Part shown: positions 18,601 to 26,955 of the stretch, piece by piece
Numbering within the stretch: position 1 is the stretch's first letter
Layout of the letters: each line of letters opens with the position of its first letter
DNA from: Oscillospiraceae bacterium
Lineage (GTDB): Bacteria > Bacillota > Clostridia > Oscillospirales > Ruminococcaceae
Assembly (NCBI GenBank): GCA_015066115.1
Contig: SVOZ01000001.1
Span: 124,001 to 188,000, forward strand
Reading direction: 5' to 3'
Length of the DNA: 64,000 bases
Position numbers and translations under genes: made by a program
Notes under the pieces: model-generated
The model's database searches: none
What the model was told of the DNA's origin: nothing
The model's input: only the letters and a program-made list of their open reading frames with translations

Positions 18601-18919
18601 CAGACTTAAAATGACAAGGGAACAGTTTTACCCGTCTATGCTTATTGAGTGCGGCTTTATAACCAATGTTGCACAGCATCAGGAGCTTATCATTCCTGAA
18701 AATCAGGAAAAAATTGCTAAAAATATGGTTAAGGGCCTTATAAATTACTTTGTAAAAACAGGCTCGCTTAACCATGCAGAGCTTGAATCTGAGCAAAATT
18801 CAAGCTCCAATATTACTTCAAACTCATCTCAGCCTTCTTCAGATGCGCCTGCAACCTCTTCGCAGATTGCAACATCGGAAACCGTGGCTTACCTTGAACC
18901 TAAAAAACAGCTTGTCTGA
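15689..18919 (+). CDS. Fusion protein: GHL10-like domain + Ig-like region + N-acetylmuramoyl-L-alanine amidase (Amidase_3)
   Basis: N-terminal RAVYLKPGQDFL...SAIVFDDYCVE is GHL10-like; C-terminal IIVDAGHNKTSPGDPGS...HPEYLMNQ...MICIHHNGAS...MLIECGFITN is Amidase_3-like with the metal-ligand pattern retained. Confidence 0.8.
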   Translation: MRMQKKRLSDGKIAAIIAGSFSAVALVAVAAALLVRFSAPSLNSSLIQSSSTPQKETSSQIAQTESQISSDTVIYETDEGTSFNVPDELRAVYLKPGQDFLLKNTDSIDTVKKQIDAAIDSTIKLKFNSLVIFTKTTYGVIFEDKDLKMVVEGFDVLEYAIEKAKEKNLYTYVVYPAFAEQKDSKITGISDFSKETIKNIIDRASAFAKKYQPSAIVFDDYCVEKSDSMTDFHSQNGQGRDIGDFLRDKVSEAVRLARNAVRQNNKTSQIGFLASSVWANSSTDKRGSATNSDYESYVDGFADTRNFALDHKFNFVMVENLMPTDSVKNNFKTIAKWWSELCSQADIPFYNVHASSKLLSGPGEFASPDQLILQVKELKGLKTYSGSVFDSLSALSADKEGSTTLLLKYFDNQIKDNLVFSKLKMSKPASNKITTYDSTIAFAGATDPNFKTTFNGKTIEVTDKGYFSLDAALEIGTNTFKISHKGRTVTYTVVRKVKLLESVTPTGTLEVDGNTNITISVKAYTGSAVTAKINGTTVKLTEKKAEDVSDETVQSNYVMFEGVYKAPAAIETVQNLGKISVTATWQTFSESLTGATIKVYAKPKPAGETMSAVMITEQYAETFPTTILSDQSQPNCYPLPAGTVDYIVGNELTFTNSDGTFTYYKLMSGHRIYKKDTKALGKIEKKNNKVSAVNLTYDGRFVNLKVDNSWSVPFKYIEQPEVSYRFYKNDLTDFELKKDYQITKVVYRLFYTDEIDLSKINMDINPLVSKMECMLKKVTVDSVEIPVCDIELTLKTAGGFFGATPAYTNSNKTLDIRLNVAAPIQKADNAYGYTLKGAVIIVDAGHNKTSPGDPGSLMDSTTGKYSHPEYLMNQMTRDKLVPILKSLGATVITIDNEKMPTAAQRLAYFQSVDPHLMICIHHNGASSSYARGAVGTYFNAYSQLLAKSIMTSVCGDYISTGSNRAYDYYFSRLKMTREQFYPSMLIECGFITNVAQHQELIIPENQEKIAKNMVKGLINYFVKTGSLNHAELESEQNSSSNITSNSSQPSSDAPATSSQIATSETVAYLEPKKQLV

Positions 18920-18924
18920 TTAAC

Positions 18925-19305
18925 TTAAAAAACATTAACAGGTGACGGCACTTCCTTTTCCCAAAGGTGTTTAACAAGTGCCGTCGCCTTTTTTAGTTCG
19001 GCGCGAAATTCAGGCATTTCCTCAGATTTAAGATATTCCTTAAGCATTTCCAAAGAAAAGGCAATGTCATCAACATCCTCATGAGGAAGAATTATCATTA
19101 AAAACTTCTCGTCTTTTTCCCATTTTTTTGAGAATTTGTCAAGGTCGGCTTTTGCCTTGCTCGTATCTTCAGAAAAGGAATTGTTGTAAACGTCCTCAAG
19201 AAGCCTGCTGTAACAGTTTTTGCTGTCGTTTATAAAAATCAGACTTGCAACACAGCACAAAATCGATACCACCGTTATTGCAACAGAAACCTGAAATCTT
19301 TTCAT
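18925..19305 (-). CDS. DUF4363-like membrane-anchored protein
   Basis: MKRFQVSVAITVVSILCCVASLIFI... followed by a helical domain; adjacent to a DUF421 gene as is typical. Confidence 0.65.
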   Translation of the reverse strand: MKRFQVSVAITVVSILCCVASLIFINDSKNCYSRLLEDVYNNSFSEDTSKAKADLDKFSKKWEKDEKFLMIILPHEDVDDIAFSLEMLKEYLKSEEMPEFRAELKKATALVKHLWEKEVPSPVNVF

Positions 19306-19309
19306 AAAT

Positions 19310-19981
19310 CTATTCCTTTTCAACAATAGTGTATTTTCCGTTCTTGTCACAAATCATGACAAGAACTTTTTTTATGTCAGTTTTCTTCTTTTTGAGTTGT
19401 TTTTCAATAAATTTTTTGTCCTTTCCGCAGTATTTTATGCCCTCGCTGTTAAAAGAACCGTTGTTTATAACAATAAAAGAAGGGCAGGAGCTGGGGTCAT
19501 GCGTGTTTCCTATATCGCGGTTTTCAACTTCCTGAAACTCATATTTTTTAAACACACTCAGTTCACCTGTTGTTTCAACTATCGCACAGTCAACCTCTGT
19601 GAAATCAAAAACATTGTTAAGCCGCAGTTCTTCCATAAGGTCGTCGACAGAAAACCTCAGCTCTTTCATAACCTTTTGATCTATGTTTCCGTCGCGTATA
19701 ATAACCTGCGGACTTCCGCATATCTTCTTTCTTAAAACGGGCGAATTTTTAAGGGCATAAGACATAAAGACCTCAAGACAAACAAGTGTAAGAATTGGGA
19801 TTATTCCTATTGATAATGGCAGTGAACGGTCTTCCATTGGGCGAGAGGCAAGGTTTGAAATAAGTATTGTAACAACAAGCTCTGAAGGCTGCAATTCGCC
19901 AACCTGACGCCTGCCCATTATCCTTATTGAAATTATAATTATCACGTAAACAATGATCGTTCTTATAAAAGTTACCGTCAT
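19310..19981 (-). CDS. DUF421 (YetF-like) membrane protein
   Basis: IIISIRIMGRRQVGELQPSELVVTILISNLASRPM...GSPQVIIRDGNIDQKVMKELRFSVDDLMEELRLNNVFDFTEVDCAIVETTGELSVFKK. MTVTF start has a GGGAGCTT SD. Confidence 0.85.
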   Translation of the reverse strand: MTVTFIRTIIVYVIIIISIRIMGRRQVGELQPSELVVTILISNLASRPMEDRSLPLSIGIIPILTLVCLEVFMSYALKNSPVLRKKICGSPQVIIRDGNIDQKVMKELRFSVDDLMEELRLNNVFDFTEVDCAIVETTGELSVFKKYEFQEVENRDIGNTHDPSSCPSFIVINNGSFNSEGIKYCGKDKKFIEKQLKKKKTDIKKVLVMICDKNGKYTIVEKE

Positions 19982-20097
19982 TTTTAAGCTCCCAAACACA
20001 ATTTGTATCTATTGTTTTCTTATGTTTCAAAATTATGTGTGAATTTAAAGAGAAAAAATGTCAAAGATATTAGTAACATTTTTTAGGGAGAAATAGT

Positions 20098-21636
20098 ATG
20101 TTTGAAAACCTTAAAAGAAAAATTGATTATATTTTAAACGGCAAAAGAAACCCGGCACCGCAGAATAAAACCCCGCTGACATCTTCGCTTACTGAAAATA
20201 TGATAACCTTAAGAAAGCTTTTCCCTTATTCCATGGATCTAAATAATAGGGAGCTTGTGGTTGGAAAATCTAAGGTCCAGCTTATATCCTGCGAGGGAAT
20301 GATAAGTATGGACAGGCTAATTCACGGCGCAATAGAGCCGCTTATGAAACTTTCTGATTTAGATCCGTCACCAGATGAGATCAGAGATTTTATTATGAAT
20401 AAAAGCATTATGTCGCAGGAGCAAAAGGAAATTTACAGCCTTGAGGAACTTTTGCAGATGATTATGTCGGGCTTTGTTGCAATTTTAATTGACGGGGTGG
20501 AAATCGGATTTGTAATCGGTATGCAGGGGTTTAATTTCCGAAGCATTTCCGAGCCGACAAACGAGGCAAATGAGCTTGGCTCAAAGGAAGCCTTTGTTGA
20601 GGCAATAAGAATTAACCTCAGTATGATAAGGCGAAGAGCCAAGTCGCCGAATCTGCGCTTTGAGCCCGCAAATATCGGGGTACAGAGCAAAACCGATGTC
20701 TGCTTAATTTACCTTGCTGACAGGGTCTCGCACAAGCTGTTAAAAGAGGTGAGAAAAAAGCTTTCTAAGGTAAACCTTGATATGATTTTGGACTCAAGCT
20801 ATCTGCGCCCCTTTTTAGAAAACCATCCTCTTTCACTTTTTTCCTCGGTTGGCACAACAGAGCGCCCCGACACCCTTTTGGGAAAGATAAACGAGGGAAG
20901 AGTGGCAATTTTGGTCGATGGCTCTCCCTATGCGCTCATAGTTCCCTTTCTTTTTAGCGAAAACTTTAAAAGCTTTGATGATTACGCCCATAGGCCATAT
21001 TTTGCCACCTTTGTAAGACTTCTTAAATATCTCTCTTTTTATATTTCATTTCTGCTCCCGGGCGGCTATGTCGCAATCTCGACATTTCATCCCGAGCTAC
21101 TTCCTCACGCCCTGCTTTTTAGTGTTGCGGCGGCAGAGGAAACAACCCCGTTTTCTCTTATGATAGAGGCGATTTTTATCTATCTTGTTTTTGAGATTTT
21201 AAGGGAAGCAGGAATAAGGCTTCCGAGCGCCGTTGGCCACACCATCGGAATTGTCGGCGCTCTTGTTATAGGAGATGCGGCGGTAAACGCAGGGCTTATC
21301 GGCGCACCTATGGTAATGGTAGTTGCAATAACGGCAATCTGCGCCTTTTGTGTTCCTCAGCTTTATGAGCCGATAATGCTTCTTAGATTTGTGTTTATAA
21401 TTCTGGGTGGAGTTGGGGGACTTTTTGGAGTTTCGCTCGGCGCCGTTTGTGTTAGCGCCAAAATATGCTCAATGAACAGCTTTCACATTCCAATGACGGC
21501 ACCGCTGTCGCCGCTTGATTATCGCTGGATAACCGACAGTGTGCTGTTTGCAGGAATCAGAAAGCTTTCTGGCAAAGGCCTTAAAATTCAAAATGTTTCA
21601 GGCTCGGAAATTAAGGATGGGGAAGGTGATGAATAG
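20098..21636 (+). CDS. gerAA: Spore germination protein, GerA family (A subunit)
   Basis: GerA-like N-domain and C-terminal TM region 'HPELLPHALLFSVAAAEETTPFSLMIEAIFIYLVFEILREAGIRLPSAVGHTIGIVGALVIGDAAVNAGLIGAPMVMVVAITAI'. Confidence 0.92.
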   Translation: MFENLKRKIDYILNGKRNPAPQNKTPLTSSLTENMITLRKLFPYSMDLNNRELVVGKSKVQLISCEGMISMDRLIHGAIEPLMKLSDLDPSPDEIRDFIMNKSIMSQEQKEIYSLEELLQMIMSGFVAILIDGVEIGFVIGMQGFNFRSISEPTNEANELGSKEAFVEAIRINLSMIRRRAKSPNLRFEPANIGVQSKTDVCLIYLADRVSHKLLKEVRKKLSKVNLDMILDSSYLRPFLENHPLSLFSSVGTTERPDTLLGKINEGRVAILVDGSPYALIVPFLFSENFKSFDDYAHRPYFATFVRLLKYLSFYISFLLPGGYVAISTFHPELLPHALLFSVAAAEETTPFSLMIEAIFIYLVFEILREAGIRLPSAVGHTIGIVGALVIGDAAVNAGLIGAPMVMVVAITAICAFCVPQLYEPIMLLRFVFIILGGVGGLFGVSLGAVCVSAKICSMNSFHIPMTAPLSPLDYRWITDSVLFAGIRKLSGKGLKIQNVSGSEIKDGEGDE

Positions 21637-22715
21637 TGATAAAATTGCCTAAAATCAGCCTTTCTCAGCTTGTTGTTTTGCTTGTCATTTCAAGAATGTT
21701 TGCAATGTTCACCTACAAGCCAACCGATTATAACCTAAGTGCAGTTGCGGCAGGAATAGCCGTGGCACTCTCTGTGGTTATAAACATTCTCGTTTTTTTG
21801 CCTTCACTTGCCGTCTTAAAAAGATTTGACGGCAGAAATGTTTCTGACAGCGCTTATATAGCGCTTGGAAGCGGCGGCAAGATATTTTCATTTTTATCTC
21901 TTGCTGTCTGCCTTTTTCTTGCAATCGAGTGTTTAACTCAGTTTGAGGTTTTTATGACCTCAACCATTTATATGACCGCCTCACCGCTCTTTTTTATCAT
22001 ACCAATGGTTCTTGCCGCTGTTTATATAAGCAGGCTTGGAGTTGAGTCGGTTGCAAGACTTGCAAGCTTTGTTTTTGGTGGACTTATTTTCACAGTGCTT
22101 GCAATTTTAATTGCAGTTTCTCCCGAGATAAACACTGTGTGGGTGGAGGGTGCAAGCGGCTCTGACCTGCCGGCATTTTTTAGATTTCTTTTAGAAAATA
22201 TCAGCAGTACCACCGAGATAATTCCCTTTATGATATTAGCATCCAACACAAAAGGCGATCTTAAAAGGGGAGCGGTCTCATTTTGCATCATAATCGGCGT
22301 GCTGTTTCAGCTTATCTCGTTTTTAACCTTTGCCGTGCTGGGTAATTACAGAGAAACGGTTATGTTCCCGTTTTACACAGTTGCCGCAATGGCTGAAAGC
22401 ACACTAACAGAGCGCTTTAATTCGGCATATACAGCACTTTGGGTGTTTATGGCGGTTATCAGACTTTGCTTATATCTTTTGGCCGCCGCTAAATCGGTAA
22501 GAAGATTTTACGTCTTCAAAAACGACACTGTACCGCTCCTTATTTGCGGCGCCGTAGTGCTGTTTTTCTCAATCTTTACAACACAAAAGATCACCTATGT
22601 AAACATTATGTATTATTTTTTGATGACAGGTATTCCCATCATTCTGCTTGCCCTTGTCTTTCCTATAAGCATTCTTGCAGTAAGAAAAAGCAAAGAAAGG
22701 CGGAAGGATAAATGA
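21636..22715 (+). CDS. gerAB: Spore germination permease, GerAB family
   Basis: 10-TM permease-like, overlaps the stop of gerA and the start of gerC. Confidence 0.88.
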   Translation: MIKLPKISLSQLVVLLVISRMFAMFTYKPTDYNLSAVAAGIAVALSVVINILVFLPSLAVLKRFDGRNVSDSAYIALGSGGKIFSFLSLAVCLFLAIECLTQFEVFMTSTIYMTASPLFFIIPMVLAAVYISRLGVESVARLASFVFGGLIFTVLAILIAVSPEINTVWVEGASGSDLPAFFRFLLENISSTTEIIPFMILASNTKGDLKRGAVSFCIIIGVLFQLISFLTFAVLGNYRETVMFPFYTVAAMAESTLTERFNSAYTALWVFMAVIRLCLYLLAAAKSVRRFYVFKNDTVPLLICGAVVLFFSIFTTQKITYVNIMYYFLMTGIPIILLALVFPISILAVRKSKERRKDK

Positions 22716-23815
22716 AAAAAATCAAAATATTAGTCGCCTTTCTTTTATCCATCATTGTGCTTTTTTCAGGTTGCGCTGTGCCGATTGATCTTAGAGATAG
22801 GTCAATAGTTCAGATAATGGGCATAGATTATGAAAACGGAAAATATAAGGTTATTTTGCAGGAATTTATTCCGGTTAAACAGGATGAAGGCTCTGGTTCT
22901 TCCAAAAGCGAGGGAGAATATGCCTCCGCAGAGGGTGAAACCTTGTTTGATGCACTTAAAAACGCCGAGTCAAGGGACGGAAATCAGGTGTTTTACGGTC
23001 AATGCCGCCTTTATATAGTCGGGCAAGAGGCTTTAAAAAAGGGAATAGGGCAAATAACCGAATTTATGAACTCAAATTATCAGCTCTCGCTTGCATCTTC
23101 GGTGCTTGCAGCAGATACAAAGGCAGAGGAGATTTTAAAGGCAAAGCTTTTTTCTGGAACAGCTCCAAATATTTCTGTTTCAAGAATTGAAGGCTGCGGA
23201 AAGGCACCAGACACAACAGTTATTGACCTTTTAAAAAATATGTATAACCTAAACGGGACAGGCTGTCTGCCGCTCATTTCTTTAAAGGACAAGGATGAGG
23301 CGGTAATAGAAAAGTGTGTAGTCTTAAAGGATTATAAGAAAAATTTTAATCTTAATGATGAGCAAACGATGGGTCTGTGCTTTATTAACAATAAGATTTC
23401 CGATGCGGTCATGACCGCAGAACACAATGGACATAAAATTTCTGTAGGTGTTGTGTCGGAAAACACAAAAATACAAATGGACACACAGGGGGAAAAAATT
23501 ATTTTAAAGGTTTCGGTTTCGGCAAAGGGCAATATGTCCGAAAACGGAATTATAAGCAGTAAAAGCGTTAATTTAGCGCAGGTCGATGAGATTGAAAAAG
23601 ATATAGCTAAAAAAATAGAAAATAACATAAAAAACGCCCTTGATAAAATAGTCACAAAAGAAAAATGCGACCTTTTTTATCTTTTTCAGCGACTTAAAAA
23701 AGCTGATAGAAACCTTTATAAGAAGCTAAAAGATAGCGACGATTGGCTGTCTAAAATAAAATTTGAGGTGTCGGCAGATTTTTCCGTCCGCCACTCAGGA
23801 ATACAGGTAAACTAA
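22712..23815 (+). CDS. gerAC: Ger(x)C family spore germination lipoprotein
   Basis: Lipobox LFSGC, 'DLRDRSIVQIMGIDY', Ger(x)C C-terminal region; operon position. Confidence 0.9.
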   Translation: MKKIKILVAFLLSIIVLFSGCAVPIDLRDRSIVQIMGIDYENGKYKVILQEFIPVKQDEGSGSSKSEGEYASAEGETLFDALKNAESRDGNQVFYGQCRLYIVGQEALKKGIGQITEFMNSNYQLSLASSVLAADTKAEEILKAKLFSGTAPNISVSRIEGCGKAPDTTVIDLLKNMYNLNGTGCLPLISLKDKDEAVIEKCVVLKDYKKNFNLNDEQTMGLCFINNKISDAVMTAEHNGHKISVGVVSENTKIQMDTQGEKIILKVSVSAKGNMSENGIISSKSVNLAQVDEIEKDIAKKIENNIKNALDKIVTKEKCDLFYLFQRLKKADRNLYKKLKDSDDWLSKIKFEVSADFSVRHSGIQVN

Positions 23816-23846
23816 AAAAATCACCTGCACAGGCAGGTGATTTTTT
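23814..23846. terminator. Bidirectional terminator
   Basis: aaaaaaatcacctg/caggtgatttttt between convergent genes. Confidence 0.8.
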
Positions 23847-24849
23847 AGTTTTCAACTTTATTTACCTTGTCAACCTTTTTCATAGAAATTTTTGAAAGGG
23901 GATTGCTTTCAAAGGCTTTTTCCATCTGCTCGCTTGCAATGTGGGTGTAAATTTCGGTGGTGGCAAGATTTTGGTGACCTAAAATTTCTTTAAGTATCCT
24001 TAAATCAACTCCGCCGTGCTGGTACATAAGTGTGGCGGCGGTGTGGCGCAGTTTATGAACAGAATAGCCCTTTTCTTCAAGACCGCTCATTTTAAAGTAT
24101 TTTTTCATATTAGCCTGAATAGCCTTGTTGCTTATTCTGTTGCCTTGACGGCTTATGAAAAGCGCCTGATGGTCCTTTGCTATGTTGTTTGGCCGAACCT
24201 TTAGATATTCCGCGATAGCATCAAGACAGGCTTTGTTTAGGTGTATTGAACGCTCCTTGTCACCCTTACCAACAACCCTTAAGGTGTCGCCCTTTATGTC
24301 GTTCATATTTATTCCAACAAGCTCAGACAATCGTATGCCGCAGTTTAAAAACAAAACCGTTATGCAGTAATCTCTCGCGGCATAAGCGCCTTCAATAGAG
24401 GATAAAAGCTGAATGCACTCCTCAAGGCTTAAGTATTTAGGAAGCCTTTTTCTTTGGGACGGAACCTCAAGCTCTGCAACGGGGTTTACTTCAAGCAGAT
24501 TTGCCTTAACCGTGAGATAAGTAAAAAAGGTGCGTAGGGCAGAGGATTTTCGTGAGCGGGTTGAGGCAATGTCGCCTCTGTCGTTTAGAACATAGTACAA
24601 AAAGTCATAAACCTCGGAAAGAGTAACCGTTTTTAAAATGTCGATTCCGACATCGGAAATGGTAATATCATCAAATTCTGTGTCGGCAGAAACGAGACCT
24701 CTGTTTTTCTTGAGAAATCTGAAAAACATTCTGATGTCAAGAAAATATTCGTAAACTGTTTTGGGCGATTTTCCTTTGATGGTTTGAAGATAAACCAAAA
24801 ATCGCTTTAATATTTCGGGGCAATCTGTAAGTGCGTTTATCTGAAACAA
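23845..24849 (-). CDS. Tyrosine recombinase, XerC/XerD-like
   Basis: SAM-like N-domain and catalytic pattern (NCGIRLSELVGI, HKLRHTAATLMYQHG, LGHQNLATTEIYTH). Confidence 0.88.
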   Translation of the reverse strand: MFQINALTDCPEILKRFLVYLQTIKGKSPKTVYEYFLDIRMFFRFLKKNRGLVSADTEFDDITISDVGIDILKTVTLSEVYDFLYYVLNDRGDIASTRSRKSSALRTFFTYLTVKANLLEVNPVAELEVPSQRKRLPKYLSLEECIQLLSSIEGAYAARDYCITVLFLNCGIRLSELVGINMNDIKGDTLRVVGKGDKERSIHLNKACLDAIAEYLKVRPNNIAKDHQALFISRQGNRISNKAIQANMKKYFKMSGLEEKGYSVHKLRHTAATLMYQHGGVDLRILKEILGHQNLATTEIYTHIASEQMEKAFESNPLSKISMKKVDKVNKVEN

Positions 24850-24962
24850 AGGCTCACCTCCAAAAAGCTTATAAATATATTATACTATGAAAAAAAATAA
24901 TTGCAAACTATTTTCAAAAAACGTTTTTTGTGGTATTATATCAATAACTGTTTTAAAAAGGG

Positions 24963-26885
24963 GTGAGACTTGTGCTATTATCTTTTGAGAATATAACAAA
25001 ATATTTTGGAGATAAGCTTATTTTGTCGGGTGTTAGCGCCTGTGTTAACGAAAATGACAGAATTGGCATTATCGGCAGAAACGGCACAGGTAAAACCACA
25101 CTTTTAAACATTCTTTGTGAGTCAATGTCGTTTGATGAGGGCGAGCTTTCGCTTGGCAAAAGGATAAGTGTAGGCTATCTTAAGCAAAACAGCGGCTTAG
25201 AAAGCGATAGCACCATTTATATCGAAATGCAAAAGGTTTTTGCAGACCTTTTAAAACTGCGCGATGAAATTTCTGCACTTGAAAAAGAAATGGCGCTTCT
25301 TTCGGATAAAGATACCAAAAGATACAAGGAAATTTCTGAGCGTTATGCCTCTATTTCAACATATTTTGAGCAAAAAGACGGATATAACATCGATGTTAAG
25401 ATAAAAACGGTTTTAAACGGTATGGGCTTTATGGATAAACAGCTTGACACCGTTATAAACACCTTGAGTGGCGGCGAAAAGACACGTCTTTCGCTGGCAA
25501 GGCTTTTGCTTTTACAGCCTCAGGTTTTGGTGCTCGATGAGCCCACTAACCACCTTGATTTTGAAACGCTTGTTTGGCTTGAAGAATATCTTGAGGGCTA
25601 TAAAGGCGCCATTATAACAGTTTCGCACGACCGATTCTTTTTAGACAGGGTTGTAAACACCATCTGGGAGATAGAAGACCATAGCTTAAACTCTTATAAA
25701 GGCAATTACAGCAAGTATCTTGTTTTGAAGGAAGAAGAGCAGAAAAGAGCGCTTAAGGAATATGAACAGCAGCAGAAAAAGATTGCCGATTTAAAGGATT
25801 ATGTTGCTAAAAACTTGGTGCGCGCGTCAACCTCAAAGAGTGCAAAAAGCCGAAGAAACACCCTCGAAAAGATGGAAATGCTTGACAAGCCAAAAACCTT
25901 TACACGCAAAATGACTGTTCGTTTTGATTATGACTTTGAGCCGCACTTTGAGGTTCTTTCGGTCAAGGACTATTTACTTGAGGTGGGCAGTGGAGAAGAG
26001 AAAAAAACGCTTTGCGAGTCTGTCTCCTTTGCTCTTGAAAGAGGAGATAAACTTGCAGTTCTCGGCTCTAACGGAACGGGTAAAACGACCCTTTTGCGCG
26101 CTATTAAAAATTACCCTTCAACAAACCGCGCTATAAAGTGGGGCGGTAATGTTAAAATAGGCTATTATGACCAGCACCTTGAGGTTTTAAACCCAGAGAA
26201 CACCGTTATGGAAGAGCTTTGGTCGCGCTTTCCTTTAAGAGACCCATTAAGCATTCGCACGACCCTTGGAAGAGCGCTTTTTTCGGGCGATGCAATTGAG
26301 AAAAAGGTTTGTGATTTAAGCGGCGGAGAAAAGGCGAGACTAAGCCTTGCCATCTTGATTGAAGAAAGACCTAATGTGCTTATTATGGACGAGCCAACAA
26401 ACCATCTTGACCTGCCTGCGCGTGAAATGCTTGAAAAGGCGCTTTTTGAGTTTGAAGGAACTCTCATAATAGTTTCTCACGACCGCTATTTTCTTAAAAA
26501 AATTCCAAATAAAATTTTGTATCTAAATGAGAAAAAAGCTGATTTTGTTTTAGGTGGATATGGCGAGTTTTCAAAGCTTGTTCAAAATCAAAAGGCCGAA
26601 AAACTTTCTGAAAAACAGGAGCAAAAACCGCAAAAATCATCTTCAAATCAAGGCTACAGAAGTAAACAACAGCGTGCACTTGATGCTCAAAGAAGAAATG
26701 AGATTTCAAAGCTTGAAAAAGAAATAGCGTTGCTCGAGACCAAAATAAAGGAGCTTGAGGCTCTTCTTTCAGATCCCGAGATATTTGCAGACTATCAAAG
26801 GTCGAATGAAGTGTGCACAGAGCTTGAGGGCGTGCGTAAAAATCACGAAGAACTTCTTGAAAAATGGCTTGAGCTTTGTGACTAA
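24963..26885 (+). CDS. ABC-F family ATPase
   Basis: Two ABC domains (GRNGTGKTT, LSGGEKTRLSLARLL; GSNGTGKTT, LSGGEKARLSLAIL), linker, C-terminal coiled coil. Start codon uncertain (24963 or about 24972). Confidence 0.92.
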   Translation: MRLVLLSFENITKYFGDKLILSGVSACVNENDRIGIIGRNGTGKTTLLNILCESMSFDEGELSLGKRISVGYLKQNSGLESDSTIYIEMQKVFADLLKLRDEISALEKEMALLSDKDTKRYKEISERYASISTYFEQKDGYNIDVKIKTVLNGMGFMDKQLDTVINTLSGGEKTRLSLARLLLLQPQVLVLDEPTNHLDFETLVWLEEYLEGYKGAIITVSHDRFFLDRVVNTIWEIEDHSLNSYKGNYSKYLVLKEEEQKRALKEYEQQQKKIADLKDYVAKNLVRASTSKSAKSRRNTLEKMEMLDKPKTFTRKMTVRFDYDFEPHFEVLSVKDYLLEVGSGEEKKTLCESVSFALERGDKLAVLGSNGTGKTTLLRAIKNYPSTNRAIKWGGNVKIGYYDQHLEVLNPENTVMEELWSRFPLRDPLSIRTTLGRALFSGDAIEKKVCDLSGGEKARLSLAILIEERPNVLIMDEPTNHLDLPAREMLEKALFEFEGTLIIVSHDRYFLKKIPNKILYLNEKKADFVLGGYGEFSKLVQNQKAEKLSEKQEQKPQKSSSNQGYRSKQQRALDAQRRNEISKLEKEIALLETKIKELEALLSDPEIFADYQRSNEVCTELEGVRKNHEELLEKWLELCD

Positions 26886-26955
26886 GTAAATAGTTGATTT
26901 TTATTAAAAAAAGGTATAAAATAAAAAGGATAATATTTAAGGAGTAAATTTTTAG

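Noticed and set aside
23845-24849. Tyrosine recombinase as evidence of an integrated element
   Set aside because: XerC/D-like by sequence, between core genes with no attachment repeats or cargo seen.
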